A stretch of 64,000 nt of DNA from Chitinophaga niabensis (GCF_039545795.1 NZ_CP154260.1:5461001-5525000), one strand, 5' to 3'; shown: positions 17,710-28,590, numbered from the stretch's first letter. Notes: generated by a model not told the origin, from the letters alone. A program made the numbers and translations.

Positions 17710-20700
17710 TTATTTTTTAAATGTATTAATAGGTATAGTTGCAATAACGCCTTGTTTGGTATGCACATAAATAAGACCTCCTTTCATACCAAATACATAA
17801 CTAACACCTTTTGTTGTTTTCATGTCCTGCAAAGAAGGAGGTTGAACATATGAGGCTGTATAGCCCGCACCATTTATTTTAAATTTCTTATACCCACTCG
17901 GATGACTATGAAAACCATCGGCACCAGTAATCGATGCAACTTGACCTGTTTTCGTAGGGTCCGCAACTTTACCTGGTGAAACTTCCTTCACAACATTATT
18001 ATTTAGTGTCCCGCCATATTCTCTATTATTAGCAGGTTTTTCGCCTCCTGTCCCATCATCTTTAGACACTATATTTACCATCTTCTCCATGTTGCTCTCT
18101 GATTGTATTTGCACGACATTCTTCATGTGATCTCCCTGAAAATTCCCAGCCTTGATTTCATTCTCTGTTTTCTCCGCAGCTTCACTTGTAATAGGTAGAG
18201 ATTTACCTTTCTCCGCATAATTTTCTTTGCCGTATAGATCTGTGGTCGTCTTCGCGGTTCTTATAACGTATACTTTCTTGTCATCCTTCCCATCATTACC
18301 TATATGTTCACCCTTTTCATTATAATAGTCACCTGGAACATCTCCTAGAGGATCATTATACCTAATTGGGTTATTGTAATTAGATGCATAAGGACTCCAC
18401 ATTTCCATACTTTCTATCTTCGGATCTACCTGCCACCATCTACCAATCTGGGGATCAAGATTCCTAAACTGGGCTTCATAAGAGTATAACTCAAGATCAC
18501 TGTTTAACTCTATACCGTTATACTTATAACGATTTTCCAGGGGACCAACTGCTTTGGAACTGATCCCACTCATGGTGAGCCCAAACGGATAATAATGTGT
18601 TTCCTCCAGTACCGGACCGGGCGTATGAAGCACTACCACATTGTCAAAATACACATTTTCAAGCGATTCATTATTTGTATACACATACAAATAACCCGCT
18701 TTTGTCATTGTCATCTCACTGGTAGCAAGTGTTTGCAACTGATCCGGACTTCCTTGTACCTGCCTTGCTCCACTATTTTCGTCCACTAATTTAAACTGAT
18801 CATCAAAAAGCACAAAATTTAAGTACGCGCGTGGCTTATTAGATTGGTTTTGAGATGGATCCTGTTCTCTTAATCGCTGATAATCTGCCGGGGTAAAGTT
18901 GTTTGAAAACGGGGAAGCAGCATCAACAGAAACACCTTTCGATCCTCCAGGCAACGCGTCACCTATAAAGGCACTTACCAAGGCGTTTATCATACTGTTA
19001 ACAGGAGTACCAGAGGTATGCGTTCCAGTGGATTGATAGAACGCCTTAGCCCCAATCTGGATCTTATCTCCAGCCATTACCCTTAATGCCAGTGAGGGAC
19101 CAGTTTTCTGGTTAACACCATCCAGTTTTGAAACGAAATCATTAGGATCCGTAGTGGGGTCTGAAGGATACCCGGAAGGTTTAGGTTTACGGGTATTATC
19201 TATATTATTAAATAGAGCATTCTCTACAGCAGTTTTTGCTGTTTCCAGGGTAGCCGCATAAGTATGTTGCAAAGTTTCATCCGTTAACACAGTGCGTATG
19301 TTACCCAGATGGTCTTTCAAAAAGTAATCATATACAAATGCCACCGGCTGACCGGTTTTGTAAATGGCCCTGACCCTTCCTTCTTCATGACTAACGTATT
19401 GAAGTTGATTGTTCTCATAGACATAACCGTTAACATAATCAGTGGTCGTGATCTTTTCAGGGCTGACGGCTTGATCCGTAACAATCTTCTTTCGCTTATT
19501 TCCATCTGCATCATATATATATTCAATCCTACCTTTGCCTGTGATAATTATCTTTATTGGAAGATTCAGGTGATTATAGTGAATAGCAGAAATATTTTTA
19601 TTATGGTCGATAGTCAGATTACCATTTAGATCATAATCATAGTCTATGGAGTAATCAGGATGCTGATCTTTAAAATCTCCTAGGGTAGAAGCCGGGTCAT
19701 TAAGAGCATCGTTAATTTTGTATAACTTATTGGTATATGCGGTTCCTGATTTTTCCAGTGTATAGGTGAGATCGTCAATCTGCACACTGCCTCCTGATTT
19801 TAATCCCCACTGCTGCATCCGCTTGATATTTCCATTCGCATCGTAAGCTTGTGCAGGAGTAATACCGTCCCCCATTTTAAAGTCATAAATAACATTCGCA
19901 CTCTGGTCCCAATTATTCCCTGCAGCCTGCGTAAAGTCCGCTCTCAATAAACGATCTGCCGGGTCGTAACGGAAGCTGTAAGCTCTCGCAACGGGATCAT
20001 TGAACCCTTTCCATTTAATCCCTGCAATATTACCACTAAGCTCCTGGTTGAGAAACCCATTATCATAACTCAATTCCTGTCCGAAGTAATGAGTGGCTGC
20101 ACTACTGAGATATTCTTTATTGATTGCTCTCAGCCATCCTCTTACATTATAGTCATAGTTCAGGATTTCCAATGGATCTGAAGGGTTCCTTGTAGCCTTC
20201 TCCAATAATTTCTTTTTAAGCTGTCCCAATGCATTGTACTGATTAGTGGCAATATCCCGTTGAAGATTAATATCATCATTCAGTTGTTTGGTAATCTTAA
20301 GCACCCTTCCTGCATGATCATACAAGATCATTGCTAGTACGCGTGTTTCGGGCGTTTGTTCACTACGGGGATTACGATGGCGCTGATAGCTGCTCAGCAA
20401 TTTATTATTGAAATCATACAGATTGGTGGTAATATCCACACCACCTATGGCATTATCTGCCAGAACCTGTATTACACGCCCCTTCTTATCATAGTAAGTA
20501 GAATTAGTTAACCATTCATCTGTTCCCAATAGCCGCATCTTTGTACCAGTCAACAATCCTTTTGTTAATTGACTGACGGAAACTGGTTCTTCATACGGAT
20601 TATTTCCTTTTTGCGGTTTAACAAAGTCATCAGTATAAGGGTCCTTTTTACCAGGATAAGTATATTTATCGTAATAATTATACGTGAGTGGTTCCAACAT

Positions 20701-22128
20701 GTTAGCATCAAGTGACGGCAAGGGATTATTGGCATATATGGTTTCAGTGGTCAAAATCTCCTCCTCATTAATCTCTGTTTCGGTTTCTCCTGTTCCGCTA
20801 TCAAAGCCTGCTAAAAACTCAATACTTGTACGGGCTTTGTAAATAAGTCTGCCATCATGGGTTGCCACTACCAGGTTAGAGGTGATTGGAATGTTGTGCG
20901 TGATTGTCTGAGAAGTGGTGGCTCCTGATAGTCCGCTTTCTAATTGACTACGAAGAAGATTTGTTGTATAGAAAGCTGTCATAGTCGGACGATTCTGTTC
21001 ATCATAAAAGGTCGTAAGCCATTTGCCAGGAAGTCCAGGTATAGGACGCATATTACCGTCTTGCATGAAAACCAACCGATCTCTCACATCATATACCATT
21101 TCTACAGGTTGCGCGCCAGGTACTCTTTTATAGATCATCCTACGGCGGTGATCATATTCATAACTGAAGCAAAGTTCATTCCGGAAAGAGGTATCGGCTA
21201 AGCTCCACCCATTACCTGGAAATCTTTCAACAGCTTTCGGCGGCAATACAAAACGAAGGTTACCGAGCCCATCATACACATAATATGTACATAACCAGCC
21301 GGTATGATCTGCACCAGGAATATCTGCGATCTGTACTTTCTTTAAGATCACATGCCCCTCTTTATCTGTGTATTCAATTACTTTATTGCCGGACTCATTT
21401 GCACTGACATTTTTGGTCAATTCCCCGGCAGCATAATATCCAGACGAGGCAGGAAAACTTCCTGCGGTAGAACCGATAGCCCAGATACGTACTCCGTCCG
21501 CCATTTCATTCCTCAGATATTCTTTACTGACCCCTTTATTACTTCCAGCCCAGCCATTCCCTTGTGGCATTGCTTTGCTTACCCGCTCCAAAGGCGAGGC
21601 CTCATAATTTATTTTACTATAAAATATATTTTCATTCTCCTCTGCATATTGGTTTTGTAGCATGTTGTATTGTTCCGCAAAAGGGTTCGTCCTAAATTTA
21701 CCATTCTGTGCACTTGATACATAAGGAAGATATTTATACACCTCGCGACCATAAACATCATAAACTATGGGAGTAATGATATCGTAGCCCGTGGAGGCAT
21801 TATAGTTGTCCCCCATGCCTCCGGTGCCTTTGGAGACAATTTGTAACGGACGGCCTAAACCATCCACATATTTTGTTGTTTGCTTTACTTCTTTGTTTGT
21901 ATTACTACTGTTAGTTACTGCCAAAGGATCCGTTGTACGCATACTCGGTTCCCAGCTGCGAATATAGTTGACTGTACTATTCAAATATGTCCCTGGGGCA
22001 GCATCCGGCACCTTGGAGGGGCGGGAAGCTCCTCCCGGTTTTTGCGCCATCAAATCTATACTAATCACCGCAAAATAAAGCAGGATTAAACCACTGCGTT
22101 TTATGAACAATGAATATTGCATCTTCAT
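17710..22128 (-). CDS. Giant RHS-repeat protein with JAB/JAMM-like C-terminal domain
   Basis: This 1472-residue protein has a signal peptide (ending DLMAQ) and an N-terminal DUF6443-like domain (TVNYIRSWEP ... KYVDGLGRPLQ). Many YD/RHS repeats follow, then the RHS-associated core ending near residue 1262 (YYPFGLTMSG ... YNDPLGD). The last 211 residues differ from the core and carry a JAMM-like metal site: Glu1370 (NREYGG), His1407 and His1409 (HSHPSG), Ser1432 and Asp1435 (PPSLQD). The spacing between the HSH motif and SxxD is longer than in classical JAMM enzymes. RHS shells usually enclose and deliver the C-terminal domain. It is 5 nt downstream of another YD-rich giant and is followed by a possible immunity gene. 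Confidence 0.9.
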   Translation of the reverse strand: MKMQYSLFIKRSGLILLYFAVISIDLMAQKPGGASRPSKVPDAAPGTYLNSTVNYIRSWEPSMRTTDPLAVTNSSNTNKEVKQTTKYVDGLGRPLQIVSKGTGGMGDNYNASTGYDIITPIVYDVYGREVYKYLPYVSSAQNGKFRTNPFAEQYNMLQNQYAEENENIFYSKINYEASPLERVSKAMPQGNGWAGSNKGVSKEYLRNEMADGVRIWAIGSTAGSFPASSGYYAAGELTKNVSANESGNKVIEYTDKEGHVILKKVQIADIPGADHTGWLCTYYVYDGLGNLRFVLPPKAVERFPGNGWSLADTSFRNELCFSYEYDHRRRMIYKRVPGAQPVEMVYDVRDRLVFMQDGNMRPIPGLPGKWLTTFYDEQNRPTMTAFYTTNLLRSQLESGLSGATTSQTITHNIPITSNLVVATHDGRLIYKARTSIEFLAGFDSGTGETETEINEEEILTTETIYANNPLPSLDANMLEPLTYNYYDKYTYPGKKDPYTDDFVKPQKGNNPYEEPVSVSQLTKGLLTGTKMRLLGTDEWLTNSTYYDKKGRVIQVLADNAIGGVDITTNLYDFNNKLLSSYQRHRNPRSEQTPETRVLAMILYDHAGRVLKITKQLNDDINLQRDIATNQYNALGQLKKKLLEKATRNPSDPLEILNYDYNVRGWLRAINKEYLSSAATHYFGQELSYDNGFLNQELSGNIAGIKWKGFNDPVARAYSFRYDPADRLLRADFTQAAGNNWDQSANVIYDFKMGDGITPAQAYDANGNIKRMQQWGLKSGGSVQIDDLTYTLEKSGTAYTNKLYKINDALNDPASTLGDFKDQHPDYSIDYDYDLNGNLTIDHNKNISAIHYNHLNLPIKIIITGKGRIEYIYDADGNKRKKIVTDQAVSPEKITTTDYVNGYVYENNQLQYVSHEEGRVRAIYKTGQPVAFVYDYFLKDHLGNIRTVLTDETLQHTYAATLETAKTAVENALFNNIDNTRKPKPSGYPSDPTTDPNDFVSKLDGVNQKTGPSLALRVMAGDKIQIGAKAFYQSTGTHTSGTPVNSMINALVSAFIGDALPGGSKGVSVDAASPFSNNFTPADYQRLREQDPSQNQSNKPRAYLNFVLFDDQFKLVDENSGARQVQGSPDQLQTLATSEMTMTKAGYLYVYTNNESLENVYFDNVVVLHTPGPVLEETHYYPFGLTMSGISSKAVGPLENRYKYNGIELNSDLELYSYEAQFRNLDPQIGRWWQVDPKIESMEMWSPYASNYNNPIRYNDPLGDVPGDYYNEKGEHIGNDGKDDKKVYVIRTAKTTTDLYGKENYAEKGKSLPITSEAAEKTENEIKAGNFQGDHMKNVVQIQSESNMEKMVNIVSKDDGTGGEKPANNREYGGTLNNNVVKEVSPGKVADPTKTGQVASITGADGFHSHPSGYKKFKINGAGYTASYVQPPSLQDMKTTKGVSYVFGMKGGLIYVHTKQGVIATIPINTFKK

Positions 22129-22136
22129 AGGTATTA
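22125..22136 (-). promoter_or_regulatory. Shared start-site motif of the second rhs gene
   Basis: On the minus strand the 12 bases TAATACCTATGA contain the start codon. The same 12 bases, in the same register, surround the start codon of the upstream giant gene at 25634-25645. The match supports both starts and suggests shared translation control or common origin. Confidence 0.4.
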
Positions 22137-25100
22137 TTGGGTTAAGGGGCTTTGATATTGATAATCAAACTGCTTCAAAATGTTACTATCCTGATCACGT
22201 ATTAACTTAAGGCGGCCAAAGCTGTCATACTCATAATAAATATTCCTGCAATTTTCGTCTGCCTGAGAAGCAGTGCCAATTAAGGGCTTATAGGTAAATG
22301 TATTTACTTTAGCATCCGGCAGATTAGCCCTGAGGTTACTTATTCTGCTAAGATAATCACCGGAAGGACTGGTTTCAGCTGCAAAAGCGTTTAAAGTTGT
22401 TTCACCAATGCTACCTAAAGCAGCTAATACCTGAGGCAACGTAGCATGCTTTATTTGTGCGATCGGGTAGCTATTATTGTATCCCCATAGATATACCTGT
22501 TTAACACCATCTCTGCTGGTCACTTCCAGGATATTGCCTTTTGAAGAATAAGTATAAACATTTATTTCTTCAAGCGGGCCCACACCAATACTAGTTTCTT
22601 CTTTATCTAACAAAAAGGTATTCGCCTGGGCACTGTAATAGGCTTTGTAAGCATTAATAAGATCTAAATTCCTGAATGTTTCCTTTTTGACAACCTTACC
22701 ATATATGTATTTATCCTGCCACATAGCTGTGGGTACCCAGGATGCATCAGGAGGATACGAGTAAACTGTTTTAATCAGGTCTCCATTACTGGAAGTGGTC
22801 TGTTCTGATTTAAGCTGCAGGTGTGTTTGCGAATCATGATCATAATCAATAACCGTTTGAACATAGTCTGTTGATCCTTGCGCATAAAGTCGTTCCGTTT
22901 TTTGAGCTGTCACCCATCTGTCTGAGATAACAGTGTAAGACTGGTGAACTATGTTTCTATCATAACAGGTAACGATCGGCGAATTATTTCTTTCATCCTG
23001 TGGTGTCAACTGTTTGGTCGCTATACCCTTGATATCTTTTACCAGTTGATGAGCATAGTCATAGTTTTCTGTTTTTACCAAACTCCCTGTTTCATTATAA
23101 TGTTTCACATCTGTTGCCAGACCATTATTAGTTCTTTTTACAGTAGGAAATCCTTCTATCAACTTTTGCCCTGCCAATTGTTCTTCCTCCTGATTAACAT
23201 AGTGATATTCAGTCTTTCCATTTCCAGTACTATATTCTGTTACCTGATCATATCCTACAATATTTCCAGAACCCGATGCTCCCAATGGCGAATTACTCCA
23301 GGAACGCCCCATATAAGCAACCAATGGAAATTCAAGTGTATTCTGGCAATAAAATGGAACATGGTAACCAGGATATAGTAGTAGCCGGCCAGTAGAAGAT
23401 TTCTGGCCATTTTGCATAACGGTGTAATCGTACTCTTTCACTTGCTGAATACTGGTCAGGTTATCTTTTGAAATTATTTTCTTAATCCTTAGTCCTCCTC
23501 CCGTTTTTGCAGCAATTCCATTACCATTTATCGGGATTTGTCTGGAAGGCATACCATATTTCACAGCGTTCACTTCTAAATTAAATTTTTGCCTTCTATA
23601 AACTTTAAGTTCGTAATCTCCAGGAGGCAGCATAAACTTCTGCTGGTTCCTGAATATAGGATCTATATTACCCGGGTTATTGGGACAATTATTATTGTGG
23701 TTATTTGTAAAGAAGGTGAGGAAATCAGACATACCATGTGTTATAACAAAAGTAGATGTTGACGTATTCTGTAAACTATACCAAAGTTCATTTCCTACAT
23801 AGATGGTGCCTGGATCAACAACATTACAGGGATCTGATGTTGTAGCAGATGGATAGTAAGTCATGGTCCCATCAATGGTCACTTCCTGATTATACAAACC
23901 TGTTATGGAAAAGCTCACAGTTTGGTATGCATTTGGATCATACTCAGCAGTTACTATTGAAGCAAGGCCAATAGGACCATTATTCACAAAATCCGTTAAG
24001 GCAAATGCATCGACTCCCAGCTCATCATAATCATTTGGTTCAAATTCAAATTCACTGGATCCACCTGTAGGGTAAACGATCTTATTTAAAGTACCTGCCG
24101 TCATATAAATACCATCAGGTTGCCGGTTTGCATCACCTAATGAATAATACTTAGCACCACTTCCGGTATGATCGTAAGCCGTACCAAATGGGATACGGGA
24201 AGGATTATAATATGCTCCATTGTAATATCCCCAAAAATCCTGCGCATTAGAATATTTGGAAGGCAGGGGATACGTTTCGTTGTAAAATAGTTGATAATAT
24301 GGATTACACGCTGTGGAGCCACCGCATTCCCTTACTTTTTCAAGTTTCAATCGTTTAAAATTATACCTGCTCTCTCCTGTTGCTCCTGCATTAAAATAAT
24401 TATACTCCAGTTCAATTTTTTTCACCGTTATACCTGCATTATCCAATACCACTATATTATCCAGTTTCTGTGGCCCATATAAGCTCCAGGTCAAATAGGT
24501 TGCGGTACGCCATAGATATTGAGTGGCAGATGAATTTGTTGTTGCAAGCATCATGTCTTCCCTTAATGATTTATTAAGGACGATCTTACCCAATGAATGC
24601 CTGACTTCTTTCAGATAAATATGATTGGTAAAGATCTTTAAGGCCGCGTTTCGAAGAGATGGGCTAAAACATTGAATCTCTGAACCAGGAACAACTGACG
24701 TCCGTTTTACATCCATTAAAGACATCCGTGCAGATTGGTACTGGGAAAATTTTTTTCCGCTGGGTGTACCATTTACCATTTCATCGACTGTATCATATAT
24801 ATAAGTAACTTCTTCCCCCAGTGGTGTAACCATCTTATCCAGATACCAGGAAGAAACCACTATATCATCCCACGAAAAAAAACCAAAGCTTGTGTTGCTG
24901 AACTCCACCTCTTCCGGACCAGCTCCATACTCTCCATTCCCATGAAGGGTTTCAGTAGCTTCTATTGTTCCAAAATAAAAAGTAAACCCATCTGCTGTTT
25001 TTATCTGCCACCTACGATTTGCTTTATCATATCTGATATCTATTTTTTCTGCTTTTAAAGGGGTGCCTACAACAAAATTGAGTGCACTATTCTGACCGCT

Positions 25101-25637
25101 TTCCAACACAAAACTTCCACTCTTACCCATAAAATTGAAGTAAAACACATCCGGTTCCGCATCAATATCCTGTCGGCAGATCCTATCCAAAAAGTTACTT
25201 TGTGTCTCATTCTGATTATCATAAGGATATCCTGTATACCCACCCATGGTGCCAGCTCCTAAATTTGAAAACCCATCATTGGCGAATTGCATATCATCGC
25301 CGCCTTTCACGGTTCGGGTAATAACCCCTCCAATATTGAGAGACCAGCCAAGACCTACCCAACTAGCATCCTGTTCAACAGTTACACCACCTCCATGGTA
25401 ATTCAATGCAATGGGTATTTGAACATCTCTAAACGCGAGGTTATAGAGTGGGATACTGATATTGGGAATCCCTGTATAAGTGCTGACTGGAATACTACCA
25501 TATACACCTAAAGCTGCGGCATCGGGAGATGGCGGAATAATCGTGTTGGTTTGCTGGGCTATTCCTGTATTAAATGCCATCAGGCTCAGCATGGATAAAA
25601 ACAATCGCTTCAAAGAAACGGCAAAACGCATGATCAT
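22134..25637 (-). CDS. Giant secreted YD/RHS-type protein, upstream partner
   Basis: This 1167-residue protein has a signal peptide (ending NTGIAQ). Its N-terminal block PSPDAAALGVYGSIPVSTYTG ... GGGVTVEQDASWVGLGWSLN is characteristic of Bacteroidota proteins encoded next to RHS genes. Later parts have YD-like repeats (YEYDSFGRLKLIRD, VYLWGYNNSYPIAQIK). It has no RHS core or separate tip, so it is probably an outer scaffold or partner of the next protein. It overlaps a shared leader motif TAATACCTATGA with the downstream gene, which fixes the start at 25637. Only 5 nt separate the two genes, so they form an operon. Function is inferred from family and context. Confidence 0.8.
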   Translation of the reverse strand: MIMRFAVSLKRLFLSMLSLMAFNTGIAQQTNTIIPPSPDAAALGVYGSIPVSTYTGIPNISIPLYNLAFRDVQIPIALNYHGGGVTVEQDASWVGLGWSLNIGGVITRTVKGGDDMQFANDGFSNLGAGTMGGYTGYPYDNQNETQSNFLDRICRQDIDAEPDVFYFNFMGKSGSFVLESGQNSALNFVVGTPLKAEKIDIRYDKANRRWQIKTADGFTFYFGTIEATETLHGNGEYGAGPEEVEFSNTSFGFFSWDDIVVSSWYLDKMVTPLGEEVTYIYDTVDEMVNGTPSGKKFSQYQSARMSLMDVKRTSVVPGSEIQCFSPSLRNAALKIFTNHIYLKEVRHSLGKIVLNKSLREDMMLATTNSSATQYLWRTATYLTWSLYGPQKLDNIVVLDNAGITVKKIELEYNYFNAGATGESRYNFKRLKLEKVRECGGSTACNPYYQLFYNETYPLPSKYSNAQDFWGYYNGAYYNPSRIPFGTAYDHTGSGAKYYSLGDANRQPDGIYMTAGTLNKIVYPTGGSSEFEFEPNDYDELGVDAFALTDFVNNGPIGLASIVTAEYDPNAYQTVSFSITGLYNQEVTIDGTMTYYPSATTSDPCNVVDPGTIYVGNELWYSLQNTSTSTFVITHGMSDFLTFFTNNHNNNCPNNPGNIDPIFRNQQKFMLPPGDYELKVYRRQKFNLEVNAVKYGMPSRQIPINGNGIAAKTGGGLRIKKIISKDNLTSIQQVKEYDYTVMQNGQKSSTGRLLLYPGYHVPFYCQNTLEFPLVAYMGRSWSNSPLGASGSGNIVGYDQVTEYSTGNGKTEYHYVNQEEEQLAGQKLIEGFPTVKRTNNGLATDVKHYNETGSLVKTENYDYAHQLVKDIKGIATKQLTPQDERNNSPIVTCYDRNIVHQSYTVISDRWVTAQKTERLYAQGSTDYVQTVIDYDHDSQTHLQLKSEQTTSSNGDLIKTVYSYPPDASWVPTAMWQDKYIYGKVVKKETFRNLDLINAYKAYYSAQANTFLLDKEETSIGVGPLEEINVYTYSSKGNILEVTSRDGVKQVYLWGYNNSYPIAQIKHATLPQVLAALGSIGETTLNAFAAETSPSGDYLSRISNLRANLPDAKVNTFTYKPLIGTASQADENCRNIYYEYDSFGRLKLIRDQDSNILKQFDYQYQSPLTQ

Positions 25638-25645
25638 AGGTATTA
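25634..25645 (-). promoter_or_regulatory. Shared start-site motif of the first rhs gene
   Basis: The minus-strand bases TAATACCTATGA are identical to those at 22125-22136, and the ATG sits in the same place. This selects 25637 as the start instead of the ATG two codons further in. Confidence 0.4.
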
Positions 25646-25729
25646 ATTAACGGGTTACCGGGTTATTAATTGACGTTAAATATATCATTTTTAATAAGAT
25701 AGTGTACGTTAAATCAGGATAAAATAAAA

Positions 25730-25757
25730 AGCCCGCAATTTGTACAAATTGCGGGCT
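25730..25757. terminator. uvrA terminator
   Basis: This is a perfect 12-bp inverted repeat AGCCCGCAATTT / AAATTGCGGGCT with loop GTAC. On the minus strand it is followed by TTTTATTTTATC, so it terminates uvrA. It shares GCCCGCAATT with the terminator at 16410 beside the uvrA remnant. Confidence 0.85.
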
Positions 25758-25778
25758 TCTAACTAATATGTATATATT

Positions 25779-28583
25779 TTATAAAAACTTCCCGGTATAA
25801 CTCTCTTTCACTTTCTTCAACCCCTCCGGTACCCCAGCATACAACAAACTTCCTCCACCTTCACCACCTTCCGGTCCAAGGTCTATCGCCCAGTCCGCAG
25901 AGCGGATCACATCCAGGTTGTGTTCTATCACTAATACAGAATGCCCCTGATCAATCAACGCATTGAAAGAGTTCAGCAATTTTTTGATATCATGGAAATG
26001 AAGGCCCGTAGTGGGCTCATCGAAGATGAAGAGGATATGCCCCTGTGCTTTTCCTTTGCCGAGGAAAGAAGCCAGTTTTACCCGTTGGGCTTCTCCGCCG
26101 CTCAATGTGTCTGAAGACTGGCCCAGTTTTACATAACCTAATCCTACATCACTTAAGGGACGGATCCTGTTCACTACATCTTTCTCCTCTTTGAAGAATT
26201 CCAGTGCTTCGTCTACCCCCAGTTCCAGGATATCATAAATGCTCTTGCCCTTGTATTGTACTTCCAGCACTTCGTCTTTGAAACGTTTGCCTCCGCAGGT
26301 TTCACAGGTAAGGTGTACATCTGCCAGGAACTGCATTTCCACGATCACTTCGCCTTCTCCTTTACAGGTATCACATCTGCCACCATCTACGTTGAAAGAA
26401 AAATGTTTAGGCTGGAAGCCGCGCATCTTGCTCAGCGGTTGCTTTGCAAAGAGATCACGGATCTCATCATATGCTTTGATATAAGTAACAGGGTTGGAGC
26501 GGGATGATTTACCGATCGGATTCTGATCGATCATTTCTATCTGCGTAACTGCTTCCAGGTCTCCTTTCATCAGCCGGTGATTGCCCACACGGTCTGTGAA
26601 TTCACCTTTCAGTTTCATCAGCGCAGGATAGAGTATCTGTTTTACCAGCGTGGTTTTTCCGGAACCGGATACGCCGGTTACAACACACAGTATCCCCAAC
26701 GGAAATTGCACATCGATGTTTTTGAGGTTGTGCTGGCGGCATCCTTCCAGTGTAATGGAACGTTTCCATTTACGGATATTGGCTGGCGGTTCAATCCTGT
26801 AGTGACCGCTGAGGTATTTGCCGGTAAGGCTTTTGCCGTCTTTTAATATTTCAGGATAAGTGCCTTCAAAGATCACTTCACCCCCAAGATGGCTGGCCAG
26901 CGGGCCCATGTCTATAATGTAATCCGCCTGTTCCATCAGTTGCTCATCATGTTCCACAACCACAACCGTGTTACCAAGATCGCGGAGTTCGTGTAATACT
27001 TTGATGAGGCGGTGTGTATCCCTGGCATGCAAGCCAATACTGGGTTCATCCAGGATGTATAAGGAGTTGGTGAGGTTACTACCTAAGGTGCGGGTGAGTT
27101 GTATACGCTGGCTTTCTCCACCACTCAGTGTGTTGGCCACACGGTTGAGGGTGAGGTAACCAAGCCCAACATCCAGCAGGGTTTTCAGGCGGTGGTTCAC
27201 TTCTATCATGATCCGTTTGGACACCTGTTGCTGGTATTCATTCAGTTCCAGTTTATCAAACCATACTTTCAGTTTTTCAACCGGCATATCTACCAGGTCT
27301 GCAATGCTGGCTTCTCCTACTTTTACGTACAATGCTTCTTTGCGTAAGCGGGCACCTTTGCAGGTAGGGCAAACTGTGCGGCCACGGTAACGGGCCTGCA
27401 TTACGCGGTATTGCACTTTGTAGAGGTTCTGCTCTACCATTTTGAAGAACTCATGGATACCGGAGAAGTGTTCATTACCATCCCACAGCAATTGAACCTG
27501 TTCATCCGTGAGGTCTGAAATAGGTTTGTGTATGGGGAAGCTGAACTTACGGGCGGCTTTCACAAGGGCATCCTTGTATTCACCCATTTTTTCTCCACGC
27601 CAGGGAGCAATGGCACCTTCAAAAACACTGAGACGTTTATCGGGCATTACCAGGTCTGCATCAATTCCTAACACCTGCCCAAAGCCTTCACAGCTGGGGC
27701 ATGCGCCGAATGGATTATTAAAAGAGAATAAGTTCGGAACGGGTTCTTCGAACTGGATACCATCCAGCTCAAAGCGGTTGGAGAAATGTTGTTTTATTTT
27801 TCCATCCACTTCCAGGTGGCAATCTCCTTCACCTTCGTAGAAAGCGGTTTGGATGGAATCCGCGATTCTGTGTTTATCATCTTCCTCAAAATCCTTTACC
27901 ACAATACGGTCTATCAACACGTAGGCGGAAGCGGGGATCTTAGGGTTTTTCTGCTCCTGGAGTTCTTCGATACGTACCAGCTCCCCATTAGTATACAGGC
28001 GGGAAAAACCTTTCTGCATGAGAATGTTCAGTTCTTCCGGCACTTTACGGTTGGCGTGCTGGCGGAAGGGGACCAGGATCTGGACTTTACTGCCGGTTTT
28101 GAGTTTGGAGATATAGTCCACCACGTCCGCCACCTCGTGTTTTTTCACCAGTTCCCCGGAAACGGGGGAATAGGTTTTGCCTGCACGGGAAAAGAGCAGG
28201 CGGAGGTAGTCGTACAGTTCTGTCATGGAACCTACTGTGGAGCGGGGGGTTCTGGTGATCACCTTTTGTTCAATGGCGATGGCCGGGCAGATCCCTTTGA
28301 TGTAATCCACATCCGGTTTGTTCATCCGCATGAGGAACTGGCGGGCGTAGGCGCTGAGGCTTTCCGCATACCTTCTTTGGCCCTCGGCATACAGGGTATC
28401 CATGGTAAGGCTGGATTTTCCGGAGCCGCTGACCCCGGTTACCACTACCAATTTATTTCTGGGTATTGAAACGCTGACATTCTTAAGATTATGCACCCGG
28501 GCCCCTTTGATAAAGATATGGTCCGGAGAGCTAACTGGTTCACGTTCAACGGTTACTTCCTTCGTTTTTACTTTTGCGCACAT
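25779..28583 (-). CDS. uvrA: Excinuclease ABC subunit A
   Basis: This 934-residue protein is full length for UvrA. It has two ABC ATPase modules: the first Walker A is GVSGSGKSS (about residues 50-58) and the second GVSGSGKTT (about 640). Two ABC signatures are visible ([22 protein letters not shown]), with Walker B motifs YILDEPS and FIFDEPT. Zinc-finger cysteine pairs are CPSC...C, CPTC and [10 protein letters not shown]...CETC. UvrA scans DNA for bulky lesions with UvrB and starts nucleotide excision repair. The start [10 protein letters not shown] is 8-11 nt after a TAnnTTTG element. Its 3' end is the boundary of the rhs cassette, and a second copy of the last codons lies at 16436. Confidence 0.98.
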   Translation of the reverse strand: MCAKVKTKEVTVEREPVSSPDHIFIKGARVHNLKNVSVSIPRNKLVVVTGVSGSGKSSLTMDTLYAEGQRRYAESLSAYARQFLMRMNKPDVDYIKGICPAIAIEQKVITRTPRSTVGSMTELYDYLRLLFSRAGKTYSPVSGELVKKHEVADVVDYISKLKTGSKVQILVPFRQHANRKVPEELNILMQKGFSRLYTNGELVRIEELQEQKNPKIPASAYVLIDRIVVKDFEEDDKHRIADSIQTAFYEGEGDCHLEVDGKIKQHFSNRFELDGIQFEEPVPNLFSFNNPFGACPSCEGFGQVLGIDADLVMPDKRLSVFEGAIAPWRGEKMGEYKDALVKAARKFSFPIHKPISDLTDEQVQLLWDGNEHFSGIHEFFKMVEQNLYKVQYRVMQARYRGRTVCPTCKGARLRKEALYVKVGEASIADLVDMPVEKLKVWFDKLELNEYQQQVSKRIMIEVNHRLKTLLDVGLGYLTLNRVANTLSGGESQRIQLTRTLGSNLTNSLYILDEPSIGLHARDTHRLIKVLHELRDLGNTVVVVEHDEQLMEQADYIIDMGPLASHLGGEVIFEGTYPEILKDGKSLTGKYLSGHYRIEPPANIRKWKRSITLEGCRQHNLKNIDVQFPLGILCVVTGVSGSGKTTLVKQILYPALMKLKGEFTDRVGNHRLMKGDLEAVTQIEMIDQNPIGKSSRSNPVTYIKAYDEIRDLFAKQPLSKMRGFQPKHFSFNVDGGRCDTCKGEGEVIVEMQFLADVHLTCETCGGKRFKDEVLEVQYKGKSIYDILELGVDEALEFFKEEKDVVNRIRPLSDVGLGYVKLGQSSDTLSGGEAQRVKLASFLGKGKAQGHILFIFDEPTTGLHFHDIKKLLNSFNALIDQGHSVLVIEHNLDVIRSADWAIDLGPEGGEGGGSLLYAGVPEGLKKVKESYTGKFL

Positions 28584-28590
28584 AAGGTTA

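Noticed and set aside
27786..28469. A 227-codon open frame antisense to uvrA
   Set aside because: uvrA is intact here, and the antisense product is a low-complexity Phe/Gly/His string.
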